Positions 10,261-21,817 of a stretch of DNA of 64,000 nucleotides are shown in pieces. Position 1 is the stretch's first letter; the number at the start of each line of letters is the position of its first letter. Position numbers and translations under genes: made by a program. Below the pieces are notes generated by a model that had not been told where the DNA came from, did not search any database, and was given only the letters and a program-made list of their open reading frames with translations. Source of the DNA: Diadophis punctatus similis (taxonomy: Eukaryota; Chordata; Lepidosauria; Squamata; Dipsadidae); NCBI GenBank assembly GCA_023053685.1, contig JALIGW010000001.1, forward strand, positions 50,573,859-50,637,858. Reading direction: 5' to 3'.

Positions 10261-12276
10261 GGGGTAGATTTCCCCAAATCTAACATCAATAAAATGCTGT
10301 TTCTCAGAGCAAAACCTTCACCTCTTTATATAACTTAGTAGGTAGGATTATTTTTCTGTTTCATCATAATTTTATAATTGAAGTAGATCACCAGCTCAAA
10401 CAAGAAAATGCAAGGCGTCTGACAGATGCAGCAACTAAATAGGTTCAGTACCTTGGACAGCACTAACTCAGTGATTCAGTGCTATGGCTAGCAATATTGC
10501 AAAGTTAGAGCTGAATGCTAATGGAAAAAAAAATTATAATGTTTTTTCCATTCACTCAAGTATTGTATCAGACTCCCCCCTTTCCTTTCTTTCTTTTTTT
10601 TAGGTCCTATCAAATATTTTTACAAATTCAAACACACATACATAAAATAATACAAAATAAAAATAATCAAAAACAAAAGGAAAGAACTTTATGCAAGAAA
10701 ATGCAAATAAACAAAAACCTGGTAATTAGATTTTATATCCCAAGTTGTCATTTTGATTCTGTAAGTCTTTAAAAAGTTAAACTAAATCTTCAATATTGAC
10801 CATTCAATAAGCAAGCTCAGGGAGCACCAATGACCCCTCATGTCAACCCTGAGCTATAAATATTATCCTTTATTAGTAACATCATCAGTGAAACCAAGCT
10901 CAGAGAGGACCAAGGATTCCGCATTTCATCCCTGAGTTACACACATTCTCCTTTATAGGAAGATGGTTTAAAATTAAACCATAGAAGTCATGATTGGAAG
11001 AAAGAATATAAAAGGTAATTTTCCACTATCTGGATTAATTCTTTAAATAATTCAGGAGCTGTCAACTCCTGTTGTCTCTTGCAATACTGAGTTGTCCAGG
11101 AGTTAAAATAATTGTTAAAGATTTTCCTGAAGAAATGTAAGTAATAATGCAGAAGAGGGTCTTCTCGGTTATGAGAATTATTTTTTCAAGGAGGTTCATC
11201 TATTATTTAATCCAGATATTTTCATAGGTTTTTAAATAGAGACATGATATATAAGTGATGTATTTTTAAATTTTTATTTTATGGATTTCATAGGCTACCC
11301 AATTAAGTAGACCCTCAACAAGCTACAGTTTCAATGTATAAGTGCAATCATTAATTAAATCAAAATAAGAATAACATCTATGTTCTTTAAAAAAAACAGA
11401 AGTGAGTTAAATTAGTATCCTTGACTTTAGCAGGTATAGGCTGCAAAAATATATTAATATAGTCTTTAGATTGATTAATACAGTTAGATGTTTCATTTGG
11501 AATATGATTTATTAAATATGATTTATTAAACAATATTTGATTGAACTATTAAAAATGAAAGTGATGCAAAGGCTACTGTGTCTAAATAGATTATGAAGAC
11601 TTTGGCATTTTTATTTAACTCCTGAATTCAGATATAACTTTCTTGCCTAATAAATGAAATCTCATCTGATTATTTACAGTGTCTTTCTTAATTGGAAACA
11701 TATTGAAATATATTTGTTTTTTGGTTACTGCTGATAATATGCCATCTCATATCTATCTCATTTCTTTGAACAGAATTTTCTGAACTCTTAAAACATCCTC
11801 TATGAAGTAAACTGTGAAATTCATATCTGGCATTTAAAACAAAAACAAAAACCAGTAAGTGAAAATTTGGAGTCCCTATCCTATAGCTCCTGCTCATCTA
11901 TAGTATCTTCTGACTTTTTGAGAGGCAGTAAAATAATTAGTAACCAACTATTGCATATCTCTAAGATTTTCTTTCCCCCTCTAGCTACTTCCAGAATCAA
12001 AACTAGTAAGTCCATTCACTCTTGCTTTTTTAAAAAAATGAATGTTCTATGTTACTGTGTTTTGGGATCATATCTTTCATAATTTTCTGTTTTTATGAAT
12101 TACTTTTGCTAAATCCAAAGAATTTAACCTCATTTCCAACTATAATGGAATCTGTATGCATAGAAACATATTTGTTCACATTTCTAAACATATTCACATC
12201 CTCCTTGCCTTATTGCTATTTGTATGCTTCAGAGCTAACTTTAAATTTCTTGGGACAAAGAGCTGGCATTTTACAT
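10261..12276. other. Mostly unannotated
   Basis: Apart from the duplication at 10811-10957, I see only AT-rich sequence with short spurious frames. Confidence 0.45.
10811..10957. repeat. Diverged tandem duplication, ~64-bp arms
   Basis: Two related units, 10811-10874 and 10894-10957, share the order (C)AAGCTCAG / GACC-AAG(T)GA / CATCCCTGAG / TTCTCCTTTAT. They are separated by 19 bp (period 83). The unit may be a piece of an interspersed repeat. Confidence 0.6.
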
Positions 12277-12470
12277 AAATTTGTTTATTTATTTATTACA
12301 TTTATTGGCCACCCATCTTTCCACAGGGTAACTCTGCGTGGCTTACAGTATTAAAAAAGTAAAACAATATAAATAGAACGCTACAAAAATACAGAAATAC
12401 AAAATACAATACACAGCCTTAGCTAAAAGATGGGGAGGGAAGAAGTAGGATGAGCAAGGGGGAAGGTGGG
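12277..12470 (-). mobile_element. Old L2/L3-type LINE 3' end
   Basis: (ATTT)n at 12282-12300 then GGCCACCCATCTTTCCACAG, GTGGCTTACAGTATTAAAAA. This is the minus-strand form of the GTAAGCCAC...GGGTGGCCAATAAA ending typical of old L2-like LINEs and of the SINEs that borrow their tails. Compare 22834-22960. Confidence 0.5.
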
Positions 12471-12545
12471 ATCTATTATTAATCTATCAACCACCTCCAA
12501 GGTGAAGTCCCTTCCTTGGAGCCTCAAGTCAACTGGCAGATGACT

Positions 12546-12600
12546 TGTGGAAGGTCAGGAGCGTTGGAGGGTTCATGTGGAAGGTCAGGAGGGTTGGAGT
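12546..12600. repeat. 30-bp tandem duplication
   Basis: TGTGGAAGGTCAGGAG-GTTGGAG occurs twice, at 12546 and 12576, with one or two mismatches. Confidence 0.8.
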
Positions 12601-13795
12601 CAATCTCATTCTGGAGGCAAGAAGTTCCAAAGAGGAGGAGAAAATATAAACCATTTGCTTTATAAAATTTCATATGTGATGGTGAAAGATTAGGAGAAGT
12701 ATTCAACTTGACATCTGAATTTCTTGTTCCACTTCTTTTCATCAAGAAGGTGAGTTTCATTGTCACAACTGTACTGTACTCTGTAGTTCCAATAAATGTT
12801 CAATCAACATGGTGGAGTCATGATTCTATGCCCCAAAATAAATAATGTATTCTCAAATATAAGCAATCACTACCCTGTTATTTTCTTGGGAGCCACTTTC
12901 AGAATTAAATTAATTAGTGGCTTCCCTATTTACAAATGAAGAAAAACAAGTGAAAAATTCTCATAGTCAGTATAACTAACTAATAATCTATGTGACAATT
13001 TTGATATCTACAACACCCCCCCACCAATTAAATAAAATTAATTGAAAATATGAAAAAGTTCCAAATCCTGCAGCATCACATCTTTGCTGAAGCAAATGTG
13101 TAGGCCTTTCAAATTTCCCCATTCCATCATAATAGATAACTGGTAACAACAGCAATGATATAACCTAATGACCGTCCAACAGAAAAATGAATAATTATTT
13201 AATGGAATTATTCTTGCTTTGCTGTATTCTCTGTAATGCATTTGATTGCATTTATTCCTTTCTATTATCCACATACTATGTTTTCATCTTTGCTACAGTA
13301 TTTATTCCTGCTTATGTATTCAGTTACATGTTTGATTTTTCACTTTGACTATTTTTATTCCAGACCTTTTATAATACAGTTGCAAGCAAGCCCAAGGTCC
13401 ATATTAGGAATAACATGCGTTCTGTGATAAGGTAAAATAAAGGCACTATGGTACATCTTAGAGGAGATACGAGAAAGGCTTCCTACTTGGTCCCAGATAA
13501 AGTGAAAGGTAAGTGAGAAGCCCAAAGTAATTATCACATTCTTTTCATCCTGAGCAAAGGAACAATATGGAAAAGTAACTTCTGTCGAGCCTCTGCTTTC
13601 TCCCACATGCTGTCTGCCCAGGCAATCAAGAGAATGAGAAAAAAAATATTACAGGAAATGGGTTGACCTGAGATTGCACAGTGTAATCTTATGCACAGAG
13701 AAACTAATTTCCTAATAATCTTCTTGAGTTTGCAGCCTTATTTAGAGCTTGATGTACCAGATTCATTTTTATTTAAAAGAAAAAGAACCCAGCAG
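12601..13795. other. No recognised feature
   Basis: Several short frames on both strands, none with a recognisable domain. Confidence 0.45.
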
Positions 13796-13799
13796 ATTT

Positions 13800-14672
13800 C
13801 ACAGAATGAGTTTAAGTGTATTATTATTACCTATGTGACAAATATGCCCACCACACCTGCTTAAAATTAACCAAATATATAGCCAATCTCCTACAAACAT
13901 CAGGTACATTTCCTTGTCTTTGTCCATCATGTTTACCTAATCTGGACAAATTAAATGTCCTGTATGATAGAGTCGAAACCATAGAAACATCCATCGACTC
14001 CATAGAAGCACGCTTAGAAGCACGTTTAGAAGCAGGCTTACAAGCATGTCTAACATCTCTTGAAAAAAAATATAGCACAGAAAAGTGAATACCCAACACC
14101 TCAAAATCCTTTCTCAATTCAACAACCACTACCACAACCACAACCACAAATAACCACCAACCCAGCAAATAATACCAATCCAGAAAATAATATCTCCTTA
14201 CTCATCAAAGACGCCATCAAACGTGAACAGAAATGTCCAAATGCTATTTTATTTGATCTTGACGAATCTGATGATATCACTAAGGTTTGTAACATTATCA
14301 GCAACTCTCATACATCAACCTCCTCCCCTGAATAAATCACTGAAATTTCCAGAGATGGCCCTGAGTTTAAGTACAGCGATGGCTCAGTGGCCCCACGATT
14401 TTATAGAGTCGTTTGTAAGAATGAGTCCAGCAAATGCAAATTCATTCATACAATAAATTCCATTGCTAAAACCAACACCAACCATAACAAACTTCACTCA
14501 TGGCCTGACCTATCCATACTGCAATGAGCCCACTCCCGTGAACTCCACTTAGATCTTAAAAGACATCAAGACCTAGGAGAGACTGACTTATACATTGACT
14601 ACCATGCTGACTGTATCAAAAGTAAATCCCGCAACCCACATCCTAACATCCAATCCCCCATCATCCAAAACT
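13800..14672 (+). pseudogene. LINE ORF1 remnant with PHD-like zinc finger
   Basis: The first segment (to 14088) shows C-D-K-Y-A-H-H-T-C followed 20-odd residues later by CLCPSC, the cysteine/histidine spacing of the PHD-like finger found in ORF1 of many CR1/Jockey LINEs. It is followed by a heptad-like coiled-coil stretch (TIETSIDSIEARLEARLEA). After a frameshift come a Gln/Pro-rich linker, NAILFDLDESDD and, in a further frame, SDGSVAPRFYRVV. ORF1 proteins bind RNA and act as chaperones; here at least one frameshift and a stop (near 14526) break the frame. Confidence 0.65.
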
Positions 14673-14712
14673 AGGCACACATGCCCCTTCCTCAATACCA
14701 ACCGCTACTGAC

Positions 14713-16467
14713 CTTAAATGCAAGCTACTTAACGCAAGAAGCCTTGTAAATAAAATGCCTGAATTCCTCCTCTTACTAAATAGGCTATATTCAACATTAT
14801 ATTTGTCTGCAAAACATGTCTGAACGCATCCCTCCCTGACTCCATTACCATAGAAAGAGACTATCATGTTTATCAGTCCCATCGTGAAATCTGTAGAGGA
14901 GGTGGTGTTGCTATCTTCTATAACAAATCTAAAAAACATCCAAGTTACACAGGAACTTACTCTTCCTGAAACCATCATCTGCGAGCTTTCCTTAAATACC
15001 ACATTTCAATTCTTACTATGTTACAGAGCCCCTGATTACAACATCGAACATGCAAACAAGTTAACTTCACTACTAACGTGGGCAGCCTCCTGACCACACT
15101 CTCTTATCTTTCTTGGCGACCTCAATCTACCTCTTATTAATTGGACCCTAAACAAATGTATAACTGAACCCATATATACAACCCTGTACAATGCTGTAAC
15201 TAATCTGGGACTGGATCAACTAGTAACTAACAACACTAGATTCAATAACTGCCTTGATCTCATCTTCTGCAACAGTTTCAACTCAATTTATAGACTACAA
15301 ATAAAAGAACCCTTTTCCAACAGTGACCATAGCATGATTGACTTTTGTCTCAACATACGTCCTTACAAAAATCATCATCATGATGGGATCCCCAGTTATA
15401 ACTTCAAAAAAGCTAACTATGATCTCATAGACACTGACCTCTCATCTCTTGATTGACAAATCCTATTCACTGGTTATAATACTTCAGAAGACCATTATAA
15501 CATTTTTTTGCTCAAAGTCAAAAGAGTCATTAAACTATACATACCACTAATAACCCCCCAAACCAGAAAAAACAAATTACCCATAACAATAAGGAAGCTC
15601 CAATAAAAAAAAATCTCTGGCGAAAAAACAAAATTGGCTACATAGCCAACTTTAAAAGCTGCTACAAAAACCTATGCCATCAGATAAAGACTGAATGCAC
15701 CAATTATCATATCAAACAAGACGAAAACCTTCTGCTCACGAATTCTACCCGTGCCTTAAACTTAAAGACTCAAGATCCATCCCACCCCTAAAAGGACCTA
15801 ACAATAAAGACTGCAATGATGAAACCATTAAAGCCAACCTCTTTAACACATTCTTTGGCTCAGTCTTTGTAAACAGCAACAACTCATGCCCCGTATTTCC
15901 TAGTCGTACCACAAATAATTACAATGATCTAAAACATATTGATTTTACAGAAGACAATGTTGAAAAGGCACTATGAAGTCTAAAACCATCTCTATCTATT
16001 GGACCTGATGCACTATGTGCCTACTTCTTAAAAAAGCTTTCCACTGCCTTAGCAGAACCTCTAAGCATAATCTTTGAATAATCTTTCAGGACCAGCTCCT
16101 TGCCCAACCTATGGTCACTAGCCACGGTCATCCGTATCTTCAAAAAAGGAGACCCCAGCCAAGTTGAAAATTACAGACCAATCTCTTTATGTTGCAAAGT
16201 CATGGAAATTAATCATTAACCAATCCATTACCCTCCACTTAGAGACAAACAACCTACTCTCCAACAAACAGTTTGGTTTCAGGAAAAAATTATCCTGTAA
16301 TCTGCAACTCCTACACTGCAAAAACATATGGACTACACAACTCGATCAGGGCAAAGGAATAGACGCAATTTACATAGACTTCTGTAAAGCCTTTGATTCA
16401 GTGGTACAAGACAAACTGCTTCTAAAATTAAGTCCTCGGGAGTAGGGCGGCATAGAAGAACCAATAA

Positions 16468-16558
<91 letters not shown>

Positions 16559-16642
16559 AATCTTATGGCATTTCTGGACCCCTGCATAATTGGACAGCTG
16601 CGTTCCTGTCATACAGGCAACAAGTGGTCAAAATAGGGAGTG
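14713..16642 (+). pseudogene. LINE ORF2 remnant: endonuclease and partial reverse transcriptase
   Basis: Endonuclease landmarks in order: LLNARSLVNKMPEF near the start, IFLGDLNLPLINW (15110-15140), LDLIFCN and FSNSDHSMIDF (the SDH catalytic motif, near 15320). Reverse transcriptase blocks follow: VENYRPISLCCKV (16165), NKQFGFRKKLSC (16263), IYIDFCKAFDSV (16366; catalytic Asp present) and, after the L2 tail, SYGISGPLHNW...QVVKIGS (16560-16640). The YADD block and C-terminus are lost. Several stops and frameshifts show long decay. Confidence 0.7.
16429..16555 (+). mobile_element. Very short L2 3'-tail insertion with (AAAT)n
   Basis: About 36 bp (AGTCCTCGGGAGTAGGGCGG then CATAGAAGAA) match the extreme L2 3' end seen at 41100-41140, followed by about 90 bp of (AAAT)n. 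TAAAAT flanks it at 16423-16428 and 16556-16561 and is the likely target duplication. It splits the reverse transcriptase of the host LINE. Confidence 0.75.
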
Positions 16643-17450
16643 CTCTTGGACATTTTTTAAATGTCCAATGCATTTTTAAAAGAAAATAAAAGCAGTGATT
16701 AAACCAGTAGTTGTTATTTCTAAATGTAGTAAAAGAAAGTAATAAATTACTATTTCATTGTCTGAACATCTTAAAATGGGAGGAGCTTATGCCTGAAAAT
16801 GGATCATTACAAAATGTCATGATGAATTATGGCAATTTGAAGAACAAACTTTTGAAGAAAAAAGGCACAGATAATGAAAAAGGTAAGCAGACATGCAACA
16901 TTTGAGAGAATAAAACATTGTAAGATAATGAGAAATTTAAAAAGAATGCTGGTTTTATATCTCAATTCAGGCAGAAAATCACTACTATCGTTTAATGTTA
17001 CAATGATTAACATTGTGATATATTTCTTTTGTTCTCTTTCTGCTCTTTATTCTGCATTTCTTTTGACCCATGTGCATTGCAAAAATAGAATCAATTTATA
17101 GCATCCAACTATCAGCTAATGAGGATGAGTGATGCTCTCAGTGGTATCTGTAGGGGACACAGGTTAAAATAATCAAAATGGTGGCCATGATCACACAATT
17201 GAAGCTCCCCCCTTTTAAATGTGTAGATAGCCCTGAATGCCCTCAATGTGTCTTGATTATCTTTTATATCAACTTTGAAGTGGGGAGAGTCAGATTCAAT
17301 CCTCCAATAATAGTATTTTTTAAAACCTCTTGCTATTTGCATCTCAGAGGGAACTACTTTTAATGTCCATACATTTGCACTAGAAGAATTAATATTCTCC
17401 TAGAGGTACCTATTTTATTTAGGAGGAGGAAAATAGAAGGAAAGCTACAT
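16643..17450. other. No recognised feature
   Basis: Short frames on both strands, none recognisable. Confidence 0.45.
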
Positions 17451-17535
17451 AGAATAGAATAGAATAGAATAGAATAGAATAGAATAGAATAGAATAGAAT
17501 AGAATAGAATAGAATAGAATAGAATAGAATAGAAT
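17451..17535. repeat. (AGAAT)17 microsatellite
   Basis: Seventeen perfect AGAAT units fused directly to the LINE 3' end at 17536. The same junction (..AGAATTCTTTATTGGCC) occurs at 55055. Confidence 0.97.
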
Positions 17536-18130
17536 TCTTTATTGGCCAAGTGTGATTGGACACACAAGAAATTTGTCTTTGGTGCATATGCTCCCAGTGT
17601 ACATAAAAGAAAAGATACATTTGTCAAGAATCATGAGGTACAACACTTAATGATTGTCATAGGGTACAAATAAGCAATCAGGAAACAATCAATAATAATA
17701 TAAATTGTAAGGATACAAGCAAAAAGTTACAGTCATACTGTAGCATAAGTGGGAGGAGATGGTTGATAGGAATGATGAGAAGACTAATAGTAATAGTAAT
17801 GCAGCCTTAATGAATAGTTTGACAGTGGTGAGGGAATTATTTGTTTAGCAGAGTGATGGCGTTCGGGGAAAAACTGTTCTTGTGTCTAGTTGTCTTGGTG
17901 TGCAGTACTCTATAGTGTCATTTTGAGGGTAAGAGTTGAAACAATTTATGTCCAGGATGCAAGTGGTCAGTAAATATATTCATGGCCCTCTTTTTGACTT
18001 GTGCAGTATACGGGTCCTCAATGGAAGGTAGGTTGGCAGTAATTGTTTTTTCTGCAGTTCTGATTATCCTCTGAATAACTGATGCTGAAGATAATCTTTT
18101 CAGCAAAACTATAACAAGAATGAATTCCAA
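17451..18130 (-). mobile_element. Snake-type LINE with (AGAAT)n tail, 5'-truncated
   Basis: On the minus strand a C-terminal ORF2 fragment reads RIIRTAEKTITANLPSIEDP and HPGHKLFQLLPSK (18130-17918). A 3' UTR follows, ending ..GGCCAATAAAGA and then (ATTCT)n. I recall this as the snake LINE reported to seed AGAAT microsatellites (called Snake1, CR1-like); the name was not verified. The copy at 54921-55712 is nearly collinear. Confidence 0.75.
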
Positions 18131-18333
18131 GTGTATCGTTCTGGATTATTAAAAACACAGCCCACTGCATAGAGAGTGAATAAATGCATCTCCCTATTCA
18201 GATTGGAAAAAATGGTTGCATTTTACAGAAATGACTTGCTCTCTATAAAAATCCCTTTGGCTAGATCTCAGAGGCAAAATCCATCCATACTTATTGGCAG
18301 GAAGTGTTTGTTCCATACCTGGGACTGAAAAGG

Positions 18334-18731
18334 TGTCAGGATTCCAAGTAACACCCCCAACGCAAGAAGACTCCAAGGCTAGAAGTTCCTCAAAGTTCCA
18401 TTTTATTGGAGATCTCATGTTGGCACATCTGGGGAAACCCAAATCTGAAAGCTTCCAGGTTTTCCCCAACCAAAAGAAAGTTTAAGTCCCTTCCCCTGCC
18501 TGCACCCACATGTCCATCACATGGTCCAATCAATGCACCGTCCCAACTGGAGATGCCTCCCAGTCACGCCACTCCAGGTGCAGGCCGAATGTCCTTGGCT
18601 GTCACAGAAAGGAATGTTATTATGGATAGATATCTCCCGCAACTCCCTGCAATCCCCCCTCCCAGTTTCTCTCAGCATTAAGTGTGACAGCCCTGAAGAT
18701 CCAAAGAAAAAGATGGCCTCCAGGGCTGACA
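18334..18731 (-). mobile_element. Solo LTR with perfect 5-bp target duplication
   Basis: A 398-bp unit opens TGTCAGGATTCC and closes GGGCTGACA, flanked by AAAGG at 18329-18333 and 18732-18736. On the minus strand a poly(A) signal AATAAA (18407-18402) lies about 70 bp before the end, which sets the orientation. It is related to 44369-44761 and, more distantly, 25503-25896. With no internal region it is a recombination remnant of an LTR retrotransposon. Confidence 0.9.
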
Positions 18732-18736
18732 AAAGG

Positions 18737-19307
18737 ACGTTTAAATCCCCCAACCTGAACAGATGGTGATTCAGGAAAAGGACTTCCTTGGAAGTCACTG
18801 GTTCTGCTCTCCTGTTATTTGTTTTACATTCATTTAACCCTCATGATTTCTCCATATGTTTTATGTTTTCTTTGCTCCCAACACAAAATGTAATGAAATG
18901 CAAACATCAAGGTGATTAAACGTTATGTACATTTATCAGTGCATGAACTAAACACAATAATCTTTCAGGTAACACATGTCCAGGACATGAGTAACCTATG
19001 CCGTATGTCTAATCTCTAAAGAGTTGAAAATGCAAGTCTCTTGACAAGTCACCCTACAGCATTATATTGTTTTTTATCCAAATTTTTAACCTATTTTCTT
19101 TACTGACTGGAGTGATAACATAAGGACATTGGTGTCTCCTATATCAACAGTTCAGTCTCTAGGTTGATGCTGCCAAGCACAAATCAATCCTTACTTGTTA
19201 AAGTAAGGCAGTTCCCACAATGCTGTCAATGTTTCTGATTATGAAATAGTAGGGGTATTAATCTTGATGAGCTCCTGATGATTGATAATAGATAAATCTA
19301 TCTATAG
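18737..19307. other. No recognised feature
   Basis: Non-repetitive AT-rich sequence with no supported gene. Confidence 0.45.
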
Positions 19308-19346
19308 AGTCCCTTTGGGAGTTGAGTGGCATATAAATTTGAAAAA

Positions 19347-19393
<47 letters not shown>

Positions 19394-19404
19394 ATAGATG
19401 ATAG

Positions 19405-19472
<68 letters not shown>

Positions 19473-19619
19473 GGATGGATGGATGGATGGATGGATGGAT
19501 GGATGGATGGATGGATGGATGGATGGATGGATGGATGGATGGATGGATGGATGGATGGATAGATGGATAGATGGATAGATGGATAGATGGATAGATGGAT
19601 AGATGGATAGATGGATGGA
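19308..19619. repeat. LINE tail leading into compound tetranucleotide satellite
   Basis: CCCTTTGGGAGTTGAGTGGC (a terminal L2/CR1-like LINE sequence) runs into (AAAT)n at about 19345-19395, (GATA)n to 19470, (GGAT)n to 19560 and alternating GATA/GATG to 19619. The ordered motif change fits stepwise growth from a retroposed tail. The 157-codon minus frame across it is repeat-encoded (Ser/Ile/His/Pro). Confidence 0.85.
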
Positions 19620-20024
19620 GAGGGAAAGGTAAATATTTGCTTGACAAATAAGGAAACAAATTCATTGCATCAAATATATAGTGCCAAAGTGATGCTTCCT
19701 CAAAAAAGTAAAAATATGATTTGGGGAACATTTTCTATCCCAGATAGAATTTAAACATAACTTGAGATAGTAAATCCCCAGATGAAAATGACAGAATAGG
19801 AATTAGGATTTTTCTGGATCAGGATTATTTGTATCAATGTGTTAATATTGCCTGGAACAGAAAAAGCATTCCAGGGTAGAAAATCAGTCAAATTCTCAGG
19901 ACATTGTTCAGTGCATTGTATGTGCATGCGTGATGATTATAAAGAAACCTAAACTTGGCTAATGACTGAATGTGGGGAATATTGTCAAAGTTGATTTGAA
20001 AAATGGAATAGAAATAATATTGAC
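19620..20024. other. No recognised feature
   Basis: No supported feature. Confidence 0.4.
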
Positions 20025-20360
20025 CCATTTGAACTTTAGTATTGGGGAAGATCCTGGGAGTACTGCAGACAGCCAAGAAAGCAAAGCAATGGATCATAAA
20101 ACAAATTAAACCAGAATTCTCACTTGAAGCCCAAATGACCAAGCTCAAATTGTAATATTTTGGACACATTATGTGAAGACTCAGCTCCCTTGAGAAATTT
20201 AGTTTGCTGGGAAAGGTGAAAGAAAGGTGAACGAAGTATAACTAGTAACAAGGTGGATGAATTTAATTATATTTGCAGTGGTGCACCATTGGAAGACGGA
20301 AGACAGATTATACTGGAGAAGGCTTATCTATCTGGTTGCTAAGAGCACATAATCATCAAC
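20025..20360 (+). mobile_element. BovB/RTE LINE, 3' end of ORF2 and tail
   Basis: The forward frames read ILGVLQTAKKAKQW, IKPEFSLEAQMTKLKL and YFGHIM, then SLEKFSLLGKVKE, matching the C-terminal ORF2 pattern of BovB elements (..LKLQYFGHLMRR..LEK..MLGK). The tail TTATCTATCTGGTTGCTAAG at about 20325-20344 recalls the BovB 3' end. Stops and a frameshift are present. Confidence 0.65.
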
Positions 20361-21265
20361 AATATTACTAAAGAAACACTCAAAGGATGCATGGACTATC
20401 ACTAATACTGTATATCCTTTAGGGCCAGCATATTGCCAGGACAATTAATGCCGATCATTGTAGATAGCCAAATATCTGTTTACTCAGTAACTGCCATAAT
20501 GGTATGGAATGACATGGAATCAATAAAGTATTGATCAATCAATTAAAGTAATGGCTAACATGTTAGATAGATGAAATTTGAATTTACTCTATGCCTTGGT
20601 GTCTTCTGATTGGCTATTACCACTATCATATAATGTTCAGTTTTGGAAATAGAAATTGATAAGTTATTAGGTATCCAGGCAGAGATGAGACTTAGCACAA
20701 AGTTAAATTAAGGCAAATGTATTAAATATATAATAGATCACTAAGGTATTATTTAATAGGATTACATAATAAGATGCCAAATTTCTGAGCTTCTGAGATT
20801 CCTGTGTCTTGAGGAAACCTTTGTTCTCTGAAATGGTTGTTGAGGGTTGTTGATTGAACTGCAAGAACCTTTACATCATTATGCCTTAACAGTTTCATTT
20901 CCCCAGAAGACATGACTGGTAACTGACAACTCACCATCTATTTTCAGAGGATGCACAATAATTCAGAATTTTTAGCACCTTTCAAGGCTGAAGATACACA
21001 TCATTGAAGGTTACACATTCCGCTGCAAGCTACCAACCAGATACAGAAGAGAAATTAGATTTCAGAGCTGATTAAAAAGGTTAAAAAAAATCTCTCTACA
21101 TAGGAGCAGCATATTCCTCCAGTAGTCATTGCCTACTTCAGTTCTAACATTCTTCAGAATGCACATGCAGATGGTAAATACAGGCATGTAATACATATAA
21201 AAATCATCTTCTCCGCCTGTAGTACAACGACCACCATCATCAATGTGATCAGATCAAACTACAAA
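20361..21265. other. No recognised feature
   Basis: No supported gene or repeat. Confidence 0.45.
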
Positions 21266-21817
21266 GAGCCGAGATGGTGCAGTGGTTAAATGCAGCACTG
21301 CAGGCTACTGCTAGTTCAGCAGTTCAGCTGTTCAAATCTCACCGGCTCAAGATTGACTCAGCCTTCCATCCTTCTGAGGTCGGTAAAATGAGGACCCAGA
21401 TTGTTGGGGACAATATGCTGAACCAGGGGTGAAATCCAGCAGGTTCTGACAGGTTCTGGAGAACCGGTAGTGGAAATTTTGGGTAGTTCGGAGAACCGGT
21501 AGCAGAAATTTTGAGTAGTTCGGAGAACTGGCAAATACCACCTCTGGCTGGCCCCAGAGTGGGGTGGGAATGGAGATTTTGTAATATCCTTCCCCCAGGA
21601 GTGGGGTGGGAATGGAGATTTTGCAGTATCCTTCCCCTGCCACGCCCACTAAGCCATGCCCACCAAGCCACACCACGCCCACCAAGCCACGCCCACAGAA
21701 CCGGTAGTAAAAAAAATTGGATTTCACCACTGTGCTGAACTCTGTAAACCGCTTAGAGAGGGCTGTAAAGCACTATGAAGCGGTATATAAGTCTAAGTGC
21801 TATTGCTATTGCTATTA
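21266..21817 (+). mobile_element. tRNA-derived SINE, family 1, split by a hAT element
   Basis: The head GAGCCGAGATGGTGCAGTGG contains a Pol III A box and TTCAAATC is a good B box. The body TAAAATGAGGACCCAGATTG is interrupted at 21424, and the SINE resumes at 21733 with TGCTGAACTCTG, ending in CTATTGCTATT. The body and tail resemble MIR/L2-type 3' ends. Other copies: 26854, 39465, 53593 (minus), 54270, 54701, 55179, 56139. Confidence 0.85.
21424..21732. mobile_element. Non-autonomous hAT element inside SINE
   Basis: 309 bp with terminal inverted repeats CAGGGGTGAAATCC and GGATTTCACCACTG, flanked by a perfect 8-bp duplication TGCTGAAC (21416-21423, 21733-21740). Three ACCGGTAG-type motifs lie near the ends. 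There is no transposase frame. Same family as 61686-62009. Confidence 0.93.

Larger units (their letters stand above)
13796..16642 (+). mobile_element. LINE A-like CR1/Jockey-superfamily element, decayed
   Basis: A LINE of about 2.85 kb with remains of ORF1 (13800-14672) and ORF2 (14713-16642). It is missing its 5' UTR and everything after the middle of the reverse transcriptase. Several stops and frameshifts make it inactive. A separate L2 tail interrupts it at 16429-16555; the protein similarity resumes in frame context afterwards. Confidence 0.75.

Noticed and set aside
13796..16560. Chimeric LINE made of LINE A body and L2 3' end
   Set aside because: The host RT frame resumes after the L2 tail and TAAAAT flanks it, so it is a nested insertion and not a fusion.
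19258..19731. 157-codon minus frame rich in Ser/Ile/His/Pro
   Set aside because: Encoded by the GATA/GGAT/AAAT satellite.
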